From: VHCN01 sp964589935
GTDB taxonomy: Bacteria > Verrucomicrobiota > Verrucomicrobiia > Limisphaerales > VHCN01
Direction: 5' to 3'
NCBI GenBank assembly: GCA_964589935.1
Contig: CAZPVD010000002.1
Span: 434,001-498,000 of the forward strand
Length of the DNA stretch: 64,000 nt
A program made the position numbers and the translations under genes. The notes beneath the pieces were generated by a model. The model had not been told where the DNA came from and did not search any database. It saw only the letters and a program-made list of their open reading frames with translations. Below are positions 8,474 to 17,180 of this stretch, piece by piece (the first letter of the stretch is position 1; the number at the start of each line of letters is the position of its first letter).

Positions 8474-9607
8474 CTAACGCGAAGCCAGCCCAAGCACCTT
8501 GCGCAAGTGCGGCTCCAGCCCTTTCGCGTTGAAGTAGAAGCCCAGCGAGTTGCCATGCACGCCGTCCACGAGGCCGTTGGCCTGCTCGCGCGAGAGCATC
8601 GTGAGGCCGTCCACGAAGTGAACATTCGCGTCGCCGGCCTTGCGGCGTGATTCCACGAACTCGCGCGCGATCTTGCGCTTTTCATTCTGCGTGTCTGCGG
8701 CGGACGGGTTGAACGCCTCGGCGGAAAAGTAATACGGGCTCGTGACGAGGATGGGTGTCTTCGGATGCTTCTTGCGCAGGATTTCCACGAACGGCGGCAG
8801 TGTGTCGCGATACACGTCGGGCTTGGGGTTGCCCCAGTAGTCGAGCACGTAGCACGACGCGTCAATCTCCGCGATGGCCTCAGCCACCGCCGGCTCGCCG
8901 AGGCCGTTGCCGCTGAAGCCGAGGTTGATGAAATCCACGTTCAGCCACCGCGAGACGAACGCCTGGCAACTGTTGCCCGGATTTGACGCGCAGCCGCCTT
9001 GCGTGATGCTCGAACCGTAGTGAACCACCGGCTTCGCCATGGCGAACGGCGACGGCTCTTCAATCTTCGCGCCTTTTTCGAGAACGATTTCCGAAACGCT
9101 CACCGCCTTGTAGAGCGGCATGTAGAACGTGATGTCGCGCATGACGTGCTCGCGACCGACGTTCCATTCCTTTGCGATCTTGCCCATTTTGTCGGGCCAC
9201 GCGCTGTTGAGATATTCGCCGTTCACGTAAATGTCGAAGCCGCTCTGCCCAATGACGGTCATGTGGTGCATGTTGCCAGTGTCCGGGTTTTGCGCGACGA
9301 GGCCGATTGTCGTCGAGTCCGTGCGGAAGCGGATGCGTCCGCCGCTCGGCTGCTGCGCGAGGCTCCATACCGCCGGGCGGAACGTGTCCTTGAGCCGCGC
9401 GGGCAGGCGGCGCAGCACGGGCTTGTCCTCGTTGAACCACGGCAGCCCGTTCACGACGAGCCGCGCGTCGGGAAACGCGATGTGCTGCGCGTCCGGTGAA
9501 TCCAGCAGAGCGGCGCGAGTGCTGGCGGCGAAAACAAACAAAACAAATGCCAGCGCGCCGGCCAAGACACGCCGGCTTTGCGATGAAGGATAGATCCGTG
9601 GAGTCAT
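8474..9607 (-). CDS. Secreted SGNH/GDSL hydrolase
   Basis: A 377-residue protein with a signal peptide (hydrophobic segment about residues 14-32, ending STRA). The N-terminal half (about 33-185) is a beta-sandwich of the type that precedes SGNH domains in secreted esterases. The catalytic domain starts with YGSSITQGG (nucleophile serine), followed by GFSGNG (glycine and asparagine blocks) and a C-terminal D-G-V-H providing the Asp/His pair. The likely role is an extracytoplasmic esterase or deacetylase acting on carbohydrate esters. It is upstream of the Gfo/Idh/MocA gene with a 79-nt gap. The exact substrate cannot be read from sequence. Confidence 0.87.
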   Translation of the reverse strand: MTPRIYPSSQSRRVLAGALAFVLFVFAASTRAALLDSPDAQHIAFPDARLVVNGLPWFNEDKPVLRRLPARLKDTFRPAVWSLAQQPSGGRIRFRTDSTTIGLVAQNPDTGNMHHMTVIGQSGFDIYVNGEYLNSAWPDKMGKIAKEWNVGREHVMRDITFYMPLYKAVSVSEIVLEKGAKIEEPSPFAMAKPVVHYGSSITQGGCASNPGNSCQAFVSRWLNVDFINLGFSGNGLGEPAVAEAIAEIDASCYVLDYWGNPKPDVYRDTLPPFVEILRKKHPKTPILVTSPYYFSAEAFNPSAADTQNEKRKIAREFVESRRKAGDANVHFVDGLTMLSREQANGLVDGVHGNSLGFYFNAKGLEPHLRKVLGLASR

Positions 9608-9662
9608 GGTGTTTAGGGGTTGAGTGTGTGAAATTTCTCGACGCTCGCGAGCCGCGCAAACT

Positions 9663-10025
9663 TCAGCGCACTTCGATCACATCGCCGGGCAGCAGCAACG
9701 GGCCTTCGTTGCCGGGCGAAATCTGCTGAGGGTCGAACTGCGTCGTCTGTCCGTTGCGCGTGATGAAAATGGCGACCGGCTCCTTCGGTGCCGTGTATTC
9801 AGCCGCTACCAGCACGCGAGCGAGCGTGAGTCCTTCCGCCCACAGAATGCTGCGGTTCTTCACGGGCCCGACGACGGTGATCGCAACCGGGATGGGCGCA
9901 GGCTGAACCGTGGAAAGGCGTCCGCGCTGATACGCCTCGCGAGCGCGCAGGTTGGCGGACTTTTCCGTGACACAGCCGGCCAAAACCAGCGCGGCAAGCG
10001 TGGCAGAATAGGCAGCTCTCGGCAT
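9663..10025 (-). CDS. Small lipoprotein with a single SLBB-like domain
   Basis: 120 residues. The start at ATG 10025 gives a lipoprotein signal with lipobox LVLAGC. The mature part contains a soluble-ligand-binding beta-grasp (SLBB)-like region: VAITVVGPVKNRSILWAEGLTLARVLV, a basic/polar turn, then LLLPGDVIEVR at the C terminus. This is the repeat unit found in Wza-type polysaccharide export proteins, but here it stands alone without the export domain. Its start lies 4 nt after the mogA stop on the same strand, so it is probably co-transcribed with the molybdopterin genes. No functional link to molybdopterin is evident. Confidence 0.72.
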   Translation of the reverse strand: MPRAAYSATLAALVLAGCVTEKSANLRAREAYQRGRLSTVQPAPIPVAITVVGPVKNRSILWAEGLTLARVLVAAEYTAPKEPVAIFITRNGQTTQFDPQQISPGNEGPLLLPGDVIEVR

Positions 10026-10029
10026 GTCT

Positions 10030-10512
10030 TCAACAGCTTGTCGGCACTTCCTGCAATACCTCGACACAATGCGGAATCGCACCGACCACGAAGCTTAAAC
10101 ACTCGACCGCGCCGCTCGGTTTCCCCGGCAGGCAAATTACCAGCGCCTTTTCCACGACGACGGCAAGGTTGCGAGAGAGAATGGCGTTCATCGTGATCTT
10201 CATGGACTCGGCGCGCATGACCTCGCCGAAGCCGGGCATCTCGCGCACGGCGATTTCGCGCACGGCTTCGGGTGTCACGTCGCGGAGCGCCACACCGGTG
10301 CCGCCGGTCGTGAGCACGAGGTGTGCGCCCTTTGAGATGTGCTCGCGCACGGCGCGCTGGATGTCGCGCTTTTCGTCCGGCACGAGCGCATCAGCGATGA
10401 CCTTCCAGTCGTAGCCCTCCGCGGCCTTCTTCAAAGCCGGCCCGCCGAGGTCGTCGTAAAGGCCCTTCGACGCGCGGTCAGAAATCGTGATGATGCCAAC
10501 GTGAATCTGCAT
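10030..10512 (-). CDS. mogA: Molybdopterin adenylyltransferase (MogA/MoaB family)
   Basis: 160 residues, the usual size of a single-domain MogA/MoaB protein. Motifs are IITISDRASKG at the N terminus, LTTGGTGVALRDVTPEA (molybdopterin-binding and catalytic region) and LPGKPSGAVECL near the C terminus. It adenylates molybdopterin before molybdate insertion. It lies 74 nt downstream of moaC on the same strand, and the SLBB lipoprotein follows after 4 nt. MogA and MoaB cannot be separated by sequence alone. No molybdoenzyme lies in the window. Confidence 0.92.
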   Translation of the reverse strand: MQIHVGIITISDRASKGLYDDLGGPALKKAAEGYDWKVIADALVPDEKRDIQRAVREHISKGAHLVLTTGGTGVALRDVTPEAVREIAVREMPGFGEVMRAESMKITMNAILSRNLAVVVEKALVICLPGKPSGAVECLSFVVGAIPHCVEVLQEVPTSC

Positions 10513-10586
10513 TGGATTTTTTTACCACAGAGATACAGAGGGCGCACCGAAGGAATTTTTCGTTCGAGTCCCCCGCGCCTCAGCGG

Positions 10587-11039
<453 letters not shown>

Positions 11040-11112
11040 GCCCGCTTTCTAGCGGAGCGCGGCCGGATTGGCAAAACCCATTCACGATCACGAAGTTTGT
11101 GAAATTTTTCAC

Positions 11113-11162
11113 TTGCGCTAGAGTGGAGCCGGTGTATTTTATTTCTGCAATGACAGAAATAA
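11113..11162 (+). promoter_or_regulatory. Candidate promoter with overlapping 9-bp palindrome
   Basis: A TTGCGC (11113-11118) and a TATTTT (11135-11140) are 16 nt apart and form a weak sigma-70-like promoter ahead of the gene at 11191. A perfect inverted repeat, TTATTTCTG / CAGAAATAA (11139-11147 and 11154-11162, 6-nt spacer), overlaps the -10 hexamer. It stands out as AT-rich in a GC-rich region and could be an operator or a 5'-leader hairpin. This is a sequence observation only. Confidence 0.4.
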
Positions 11163-11190
11163 TGGAAACAGAAGAAATGAAAGGAACCGT

Positions 11191-11601
11191 ATGAACTGGA
11201 TCATCGCCACCTATCTCGCCTACCTCGCCATCAGCGTCTGCCTGACTGTCTGGGTCGCGCGCACGCTGCACAAGAACGGCCGCGTGTTCCTCGTGGACAG
11301 CTTCCTCGGCAACGAGGCGCTCGCGGATTCGGTGAACCACCTGCTCGTCGTCGGCTTCTACCTCATCAACATCGGTTACGTGACACTGGCCTTGCGTTAC
11401 GGCGTGGCCGCCGCGAACGGACAAGAGGCGCTGGAAACCCTCAGCACAAAGGTCGGTCTCGTGCTGCTGGTGCTGGGTTTCATGCACTTCTTCAACCTGC
11501 TTGTGTTCACACGCATGCGTCGTCGCGGGCTGGCGCACAAGCCGCCGCCGCTGCTGCCGCTGACTCCCGCGAACACAACAACAGTTTCGGCGGCTCCGTG
11601 A
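11191..11601 (+). CDS. Small integral membrane protein of unknown function
   Basis: 136 residues with about three transmembrane helices (roughly 3-22, 48-70 and 85-108), the last followed by a basic cluster (RMRRRG) and a proline-rich cytoplasmic tail. A GAAAGGAAC ribosome-binding site lies just upstream of the ATG. It is monocistronic, convergent with panB, and has its own candidate promoter with an overlapping palindrome. I do not recognise the family. The lack of conserved polar residues in the helices argues against a transporter. Confidence 0.7.
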   Translation: MNWIIATYLAYLAISVCLTVWVARTLHKNGRVFLVDSFLGNEALADSVNHLLVVGFYLINIGYVTLALRYGVAAANGQEALETLSTKVGLVLLVLGFMHFFNLLVFTRMRRRGLAHKPPPLLPLTPANTTTVSAAP

Positions 11602-11613
11602 GTTGTCACAGAA

Positions 11614-11644
11614 CGCGGCGGGTGCCTCGCCAGCGCCCGCCGCG
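11614..11644. terminator. GC-rich hairpin between convergent genes
   Basis: A perfect 9-bp inverted repeat (CGCGGCGGG at 11614-11622, complement at 11636-11644) with a 13-nt loop, sitting between the converging ends of the membrane-protein gene and panB. It lacks an adjacent long U-tract, although GGGGTATTTT follows on the plus strand. It is a possible bidirectional terminator or mRNA 3'-end stabiliser. Confidence 0.5.
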
Positions 11645-11667
11645 AACGATAAGGGGTATTTTACGGT

Positions 11668-12432
11668 TCAAAGAGGCTGAATCCCACGCATCCAATCCGC
11701 CACAGCGGCGCGCATCAGTTCTGCGGACTTCAATTTCTGCGGCACAAACTTCGGCGTGAACCACGGGAACGTCCCGAGCAAATCGTGCGTCACGAGAATC
11801 TGCCCGTCGCAGTCCGGCCCGGAGCCGATGCCGATGGTGGCGAAGGGGAACTTCTGGGTGATCTCCTTCGCAACCGGTGGCGCGACGAGTTCCAGCACGA
11901 CGGCGAACGCATCCGCTTCGGCGAGCGCGGCAGCGTCGTCGAGGAGCTTTGCGTGGCCCGCGTCGTCCTTGCCCTTGATGCGGTATTTGCCGCCTTCTTC
12001 GAGCACGTGCTGCGGCAACATGCCGAGATGGCCCATGAACGGAATGCCCGCTGCGAGGATGGCTTTGATTTGCGGAACAATTTCGCGGCCGCCTTCGGCC
12101 TTCACAAACTCCGCGCCGGCGGCGACGAGTCGGCGCGCGTTCGCGACGGCGTCGGCGGGTGTCTCGTAGCTGCGATACGGCATGTCGGCACCGAGCAATG
12201 CGTTCGGCTTCGCTCGCGCAGCGGCGCGGATGTGGTGCTCCATCTCGGCCATCGTGACGTGCGTGGTGTCGGGATAACCGAGCACGACCATGCCGAGCGA
12301 ATCACCGACCAGCAGCACGGGCACGCCGGCTTCGTCGAGGAGCCGCGCCATCGGATAATCGTAGGCGGTGAGCGCGGCGATGCGCTCTCGACCCTTCATC
12401 GCACGGATGGTCTCGACGGTGATTTTGCTCAC
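11668..12432 (-). CDS. panB: 3-methyl-2-oxobutanoate hydroxymethyltransferase (pantothenate synthesis)
   Basis: 254 residues from GTG 12432 (VSKITVETIRAMKG); an in-frame TTG at 12468 is less likely. PanB signatures are present: ALTAYDYPMARLLDEAG, LLVGDSLGMVVLGYPDTTHVT (metal and substrate binding), AEFVKAEGG, PFMGHLGMLPQHV and a C-terminal segment with IGIGSGPDCDGQILV. It makes ketopantoate from ketoisovalerate and methylene-tetrahydrofolate, the first committed step of pantothenate and CoA synthesis. No panC or panD is nearby. The sulfatase gene ends a short distance upstream on the same strand; the pairing looks incidental. Confidence 0.95.
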   Translation of the reverse strand: MSKITVETIRAMKGRERIAALTAYDYPMARLLDEAGVPVLLVGDSLGMVVLGYPDTTHVTMAEMEHHIRAAARAKPNALLGADMPYRSYETPADAVANARRLVAAGAEFVKAEGGREIVPQIKAILAAGIPFMGHLGMLPQHVLEEGGKYRIKGKDDAGHAKLLDDAAALAEADAFAVVLELVAPPVAKEITQKFPFATIGIGSGPDCDGQILVTHDLLGTFPWFTPKFVPQKLKSAELMRAAVADWMRGIQPL

Positions 12433-12486
12433 GCGCAGACGATGGCGGCGGGGCGAAGGCTTCGACAAGTGGAAACTCGCGCCGAA

Positions 12487-13971
12487 TTATTTCACCGCAC
12501 CTTCACCCGGCAGCGGGAATTCCTTCGACGGCGAATGAGCTTCCTTCATCAGGCGCGCGAGCTTCGCGGTGATTTCAGGTTGTTCAGCCGCGACGTTCTT
12601 CGTTTCGCCTGGGTCGGTGCGAAGATTGAAGACCTCCAGCGGCGCGGCGGGATTCTTGAGGATGCCGAGCCGAACGGCCTTCCAATCACCGGCGCGCACG
12701 GCCTGCGAGCCGCCGCGCTCGTGGTATTCCCAGTAGAGATGATCGTGCTGACGCTGTTCGCCCTTGCCGAGCAGCGTCGGCAGGAAGCTGATTCCATCAA
12801 TGCCCGCGGGCGGTTTCGCGCCGCTGATTTCGAGCAGCGTCGGCAGCATGTCCCAGAACGCGGACACATGCTCCGTGGTGGTGCCGGCCTTGATTTTACC
12901 GGGCCAGCGTGCGAGCAGCGGCGCGCGGATGCCGCCCTCGTAGAGGTCCATTTTCTGCCCGCGAAAGCCCTCCGCGCTGCCGAAGAATTTCGCATCCACG
13001 CCGGAGAGCGTGATCGGGCCATTGTCGCTGGAGAAAAACACGACCGTGTTTTCGTCGAGCTTGAGTTCCTTGAGCAATGCCATGACCCGGCCCACGTAAC
13101 CGTCGAGCCGCGTGATCATCGCGGCGTAGGCGGCGCGCGGCGTGGGATGCGCCTGATAGCCCTTGCTCCCGTCATAGGGCGTCTCCGGGAATTTCCCGGC
13201 GTATTCGGCGAGCGAATCCTGCGGCACCTGCAACGCGAGGTGCGGAATGGTGTATGGCAGGTAGAGGAAGAACGGCCCGCCCGCGTGCTCGCGAACGAAC
13301 TTGAGTGCTTCATCGGTCATCAAGTCCGGCGAGTATTGCTTCGCGCTGACTTGGATGAGCTTGCCGCCTTCGACGCGCGTCTCGTTGCCCGCGAGCGGGA
13401 CCTTCTCCGAGTTTCGCCACAAGTGGTCGGGATAATACGTGTGGGCCTGGCGCTGGCAGAGATAGCCGAAGAACAAATCGAAGCCCTGTTTGTCTGGCTG
13501 CCCGTCGGTGTCCGGTCCGCCGAGGCCCCACTTGCCCATCGCGCCCGTCGCGTAGCCGCGCGCCTTGAGCAACTTCGCGACAGTCACGGTCTCGGCGGGA
13601 ATGGGAAGCTGCCCCTCGATGCCGGCGTAGCCGCGCCCGGCCTCCTTGTTCGCGCGCACGAAGCAATGGCCCGTGTGGTTGCCCGTCATGAGCGTGCAGC
13701 GCGATGGCGCGCACACGCAACTGCCGGAGTAATGCTGCATGAACTTCATCCCCTCGGCCGCGAGCCGGTCAATGTTCGGCGTCCTGATCTTCGTCTGGCC
13801 GTAACAGCCGAGGTCGCCACGCCCGAGGTCATCGGCGAGAATGTAAACCATGTTCGGCCTCGCAGCGTCGGCGGCTGGCACAATTGAACCGGAGAAAAGG
13901 AGCGCGCCGGCCGCGATGAGGAGGGGAAAAGCTCGACGCCGAAGGTTGAGGCCGATGGAATGGAGGTTCAT
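12487..13971 (-). CDS. Exported formylglycine-dependent sulfatase
   Basis: 494 residues from ATG 13971, which gives a good signal peptide (RRRAFPLLIAAGALLFSGSIVPAADA). The catalytic motif C87-A-P-S-R in the context SCVCAPSRCTLMTG is the cysteine-type sulfatase signature whose cysteine is matured to formylglycine. Metal-binding aspartates lie in ILADDLGRGDLG and FFSSDNGP, and KWGLGG and HLA motifs follow. It hydrolyses sulfate esters, probably on polysaccharides, outside the cytoplasm. Such sulfatases are expanded in PVC bacteria. No anaerobic sulfatase-maturase or formylglycine-generating enzyme is in the window. Substrate unknown. Confidence 0.93.
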   Translation of the reverse strand: MNLHSIGLNLRRRAFPLLIAAGALLFSGSIVPAADAARPNMVYILADDLGRGDLGCYGQTKIRTPNIDRLAAEGMKFMQHYSGSCVCAPSRCTLMTGNHTGHCFVRANKEAGRGYAGIEGQLPIPAETVTVAKLLKARGYATGAMGKWGLGGPDTDGQPDKQGFDLFFGYLCQRQAHTYYPDHLWRNSEKVPLAGNETRVEGGKLIQVSAKQYSPDLMTDEALKFVREHAGGPFFLYLPYTIPHLALQVPQDSLAEYAGKFPETPYDGSKGYQAHPTPRAAYAAMITRLDGYVGRVMALLKELKLDENTVVFFSSDNGPITLSGVDAKFFGSAEGFRGQKMDLYEGGIRAPLLARWPGKIKAGTTTEHVSAFWDMLPTLLEISGAKPPAGIDGISFLPTLLGKGEQRQHDHLYWEYHERGGSQAVRAGDWKAVRLGILKNPAAPLEVFNLRTDPGETKNVAAEQPEITAKLARLMKEAHSPSKEFPLPGEGAVK

Positions 13972-14118
13972 GCCGGGAGATTGGAGAATCAAAGCCGTCG
14001 CTTGAAGCCTAAAAACGGCGGGCCGGGCACTCCATGCTGAATTGCGTTGCATCCGGCTCAAGGAAAGGAGCTTAAAAGCCGCGTCAAGCTGCCCCAAACC
14101 TCAACTTTCCTGCTCCAA

Positions 14119-14349
14119 AGTTGAACTTTGGGGCAGGAAAGTTCGACTCTGGAGCACCAAAGTCCAACTCTGGAGCATCAGAGTTCAGGTCTGGGGCATC
14201 AAAGTTCAACTCTGAAGCATGAGAGTTCGACTTTGGAGCATCAGAGTCGAGGTCGGGAGCAAGCGAGTTCAGGTTTGGAGCATCCCACTTCGACTTTGGA
14301 GCACCAAAGTTGAGGTTTTGAGCAGGAGAACTTGAGTTTGGGGCGGCGT
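14119..14349. repeat. 21-bp degenerate tandem repeat, about 11 units
   Basis: Eleven consecutive 21-nt units with consensus close to AGTTC(A/G)ACTTTGGAGCATCA plus one base, without length change between units. In one plus-strand frame they spell a seven-residue period (S-S-T-L-E-H-Q), but this is probably not translated: no good ribosome-binding site and no gene-like context. The block fills the gap between the MFS gene stop (14422) and the sulfatase start (13971), both on the minus strand. The 21 nt just before the first unit (14102-14122) are a near-complement of the next unit, so the left edge can form a hairpin. Nothing else is seen in the 14098-14421 gap except a heptamer-like stretch near 14390-14420. 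Confidence 0.85.
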
Positions 14350-14421
14350 TCCCGGCCTTTGCAATGGCACGACGAGTTCAGCAGCTTTGAACCTGAAACT
14401 TGAAACCCAGAACTTTGAAAC

Positions 14422-15669
14422 TTATTCCGGCAACGGCCTGTCCTTCGTCTCCGGCGCGAACCAGATGAGCACCATGCCGACGAGATAGACAAACACAATG
14501 GCCGATCCTGCCTTGGCATAGCTCTTGTCGAAATATCCCATGATGGCACCCATGTTGTAGGCACCGAGTGCGGCCAGGATGCGGCCGGTGTTGAAGGCCA
14601 CGCCCTGGCCCGTCGCGCGCACGCGGGTCGGAAACAGTTCCGGCAGATATTGCGGCAGCCATCCATAGAACGCGGCCGTGAACATGCCGACCACGCCCGT
14701 CATCATGAGGAACGCGACGTTGTATTCGTGAAAGCCGCGGAACAGAATGCTGCACACGATCAACGAGCCGAGGCACAGTCCGAAATAAACGGGCCGCCGC
14801 CCGAACTTCGCGCCCACGAGCGGCGCGATGAGGCAGCCGGTGATCGCGCCAATGGACGAGCAAACCTGGATGAGCCCCTTCACGTGCGGCTGCTTGCCGC
14901 CGGTCATCTGGTCGGCCCACAGCGGAATCCATTGCACGATGCCCCACGTGACAATGAGCGCGACGGACGCGAAGAGGATGGCGAGCACGGTGTTTTTCAG
15001 CAGATGGCCGGAGACGATTTCATGCAGGGGCTTGCTCTTGCCTTCGCGCGCGACCGCCTGCTTCCAGTGCTCCGATTCCGGCACGAAGTAGGTGATAAGC
15101 AGCGTCAGCAGCGCGGGCGCAGCGCCGACGAGCATCACCCAGCGCCACGAGTCGCGCGTGATGGGGATCATCACCGCGATGAACGCGATGAGCAGGTAGC
15201 CGACGTTGGCCGCCGCGCCGATGACGCCAGCCATGAGCGGGCGCTTGTCGTTCGGCCACGCCTCCATCACGAGCGCGACGCCAAGCGACCACTCGCCGCC
15301 CATGCCGAGCGCGGCGATGAAACGGAACAGCGCCAGATGCCACGGCTCGTGCGCGAAGTAATTCAACCCGGTGAAGAGCGAGTAGGCCAGCACGCTCAAG
15401 GTCATCGCGCGCACGCGCCCGATGCGGTCGCCGAGCCAGCCGAACACCAGTCCGCCCGCCGCCGCGCCGAGCAGAAAGGTCGCGGTGATGCGGCCCATCC
15501 AGAGCTGCACGAAGGTCTCGTCCACGATGCCCGCCGCCGCCTGGAACTCCTGCAACGCCGGCCGCGCCACGAGCGGGAAGATGCCCATTTCGAGACCGTC
15601 GAACATCCATCCAAGGAACGCGGCGATGAGGGTCATGGTCTGCGCGCGTTTCAGATTGGAGTCAGTCAT
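14422..15669 (-). CDS. Major facilitator superfamily transporter
   Basis: 415 residues with twelve predicted transmembrane helices. The motif-A loop between helices 2 and 3 is present as GWLGDRIGRVRAM, and the N terminus has FLGWMFDGLEMGIFPLVARPAL, typical of the metabolite:proton symporter families that carry organic acids or sugars. The central cytoplasmic loop (about 195-215) is short and charged. The stop codon is next to the 21-bp repeat region; the start faces the cysteine desulfurase gene divergently. Substrate not determinable. Confidence 0.88.
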   Translation of the reverse strand: MTDSNLKRAQTMTLIAAFLGWMFDGLEMGIFPLVARPALQEFQAAAGIVDETFVQLWMGRITATFLLGAAAGGLVFGWLGDRIGRVRAMTLSVLAYSLFTGLNYFAHEPWHLALFRFIAALGMGGEWSLGVALVMEAWPNDKRPLMAGVIGAAANVGYLLIAFIAVMIPITRDSWRWVMLVGAAPALLTLLITYFVPESEHWKQAVAREGKSKPLHEIVSGHLLKNTVLAILFASVALIVTWGIVQWIPLWADQMTGGKQPHVKGLIQVCSSIGAITGCLIAPLVGAKFGRRPVYFGLCLGSLIVCSILFRGFHEYNVAFLMMTGVVGMFTAAFYGWLPQYLPELFPTRVRATGQGVAFNTGRILAALGAYNMGAIMGYFDKSYAKAGSAIVFVYLVGMVLIWFAPETKDRPLPE

Positions 15670-15838
15670 GGACGCAAGGGTTCGGTGTCGCGTGATGTGA
15701 GCGCGGCATTGCTACCGGCAAAGCAGCGGCGGGTCAAAGGAAAGTTTCCACCCATTCACCGCCGAATCGGAACTTGCCCCCGCGCGGCTCATGATTAGAC
15801 TGGCCGCCCTTGGTTCGCCGCGAACGGCGGGCCGTGTT

Positions 15839-17074
15839 ATGAGCCAGCGCACAGTTTATTACTTCGACAACAACGCCACCACGCGCATCGCGCCGGAGGT
15901 CTTCGAGGCGATGCGGCCGTTCCTCACCGAACTGTGGGGCAACGCCTCCAGCGGCTACCAGTTCGGCCATCAGGTCGCCCGTCACCTCGACGCCGCGCGC
16001 GCGCAGCTTGCCGCGCTCATCGGCGCGGACCCGCGCGAGATCGTCTTCACGAGCTGCGGCACCGAGTCGAGCAACGCCGCGCTGCACAGCGCGCTCGTCA
16101 CGCAGCCGGGCAAACGCCACGTGCTCACCACCACGGTCGAGCATTCGGCGAACATGAACTTCGGCGAATTCCTCAACCGTCGCGGCCATGAAGTGACTTT
16201 CCTGCCCGTCGAATCCGACGGCTCGGTTGATTTGCATTTGCTGGAGAAATCCATCCGGCCAGACACCGCTATCGTCTCCGTGATGTGGGCGAACAACGAG
16301 ACCGGCGTCATCTTCCCCGTCGAGGAAATCGCCGCCATCGTCCACAGCAAAGGCGCGCTCTTCCACACCGACGCCGTGCAGGTCGCGGGCAAGCTGCCGA
16401 TTGACGTGCATTCCGTGGACTGCGATTTCCTCTCGCTCTCCGCGCACAAGCTTCATGCGCCGAAGGGCATCGGCATGCTCTACGTGAAGCGCAAGACGAA
16501 GTTCCAGCCCTACCTCATCGGCGGCCATCAGGAACGCGGACGCCGCGCCGGCACGGAGAACGTGCCCTACATCGTCGGCTTCGGCCGCGCCGCGGAACTC
16601 GCGCTCGCCAACTTGAAGGACGAAAACACCCGCGTCCGCGCGCTGCGCGACCGGATGGAACAGACGATTCTCACCACGATTCCCAACACCCTCCGCAATG
16701 GCGCGAAGGAGCCGCGCCTGCCGAACACGAGCAACATCGCGTTCGAGTTCGTTGAGGCCGAAGCCATCCTCACACTGCTCGACCAGGAAGGCATCTGCGC
16801 GTCGAGCGGCTCGGCGTGCACGACCGGCTCGCTCGATCCGTCGCACGTGCTCACGGCGATGGGCGTCAGCCCGATGCGCGCGCGCGGCAGCGTGCGCTTC
16901 AGCCTCGGCATCTACAACACTGCGGAGGAAGTGGACTTCTTGCTCGCGAAACTTCCGCCGCTCATCGCGAAGCTCCGCGCGATCTCTCCGCTCAACCCCG
17001 ACCACCGCGACAACGACAAGTATGATGTCGCCGCCGCGAAGGAACGGTTTGCGAAGGAAGCGGTTGAGGCATAA
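15839..17074 (+). CDS. Cysteine desulfurase (NifS/IscS-like)
   Basis: 411 residues from ATG 15839 (MSQRTVYYFDNNATT); the in-frame ATG at 15791 would add a non-homologous tail. It is a fold-type I PLP enzyme with Schiff-base lysine K204 (SAHKLHAPKG) and catalytic cysteine C327 in CASSGSACTTG. The H-x-E-R-G-R-R-A-G-T-E-N motif of the family is present. It mobilises sulfur from cysteine as persulfide for Fe-S clusters or tRNA thiolation. No Fe-S scaffold genes lie alongside, so it may serve as a general sulfur donor. A C-terminal extension of about 30 charged residues follows the core fold. A family member could also act as a selenocysteine lyase, but sequence does not show that here. Confidence 0.93.
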   Translation: MSQRTVYYFDNNATTRIAPEVFEAMRPFLTELWGNASSGYQFGHQVARHLDAARAQLAALIGADPREIVFTSCGTESSNAALHSALVTQPGKRHVLTTTVEHSANMNFGEFLNRRGHEVTFLPVESDGSVDLHLLEKSIRPDTAIVSVMWANNETGVIFPVEEIAAIVHSKGALFHTDAVQVAGKLPIDVHSVDCDFLSLSAHKLHAPKGIGMLYVKRKTKFQPYLIGGHQERGRRAGTENVPYIVGFGRAAELALANLKDENTRVRALRDRMEQTILTTIPNTLRNGAKEPRLPNTSNIAFEFVEAEAILTLLDQEGICASSGSACTTGSLDPSHVLTAMGVSPMRARGSVRFSLGIYNTAEEVDFLLAKLPPLIAKLRAISPLNPDHRDNDKYDVAAAKERFAKEAVEA

Positions 17075-17180
17075 GCCGGACGCAGATTTTCGAATAGGAG
17101 CGCATGTGTCCCGCGTGCCGGTTTGAGCGTCTCGCCCAGACCATTCGTCCGCCCAAGTTGCCTGCGAAAACGTTTGCTTT

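Noticed and set aside
10513..10586. ACCACAGAGATACAGAGG fragment between moaC and mogA
   Set aside because: A short simple-sequence relic seen in many environmental genomes; only one degenerate copy is visible here.
14128..14313. Open frame with a seven-residue repeat (S-S-T-L-E-H-Q)
   Set aside because: It is the tandem DNA repeat read in one frame; no ribosome-binding site, no family, and units vary without respect for codon positions.
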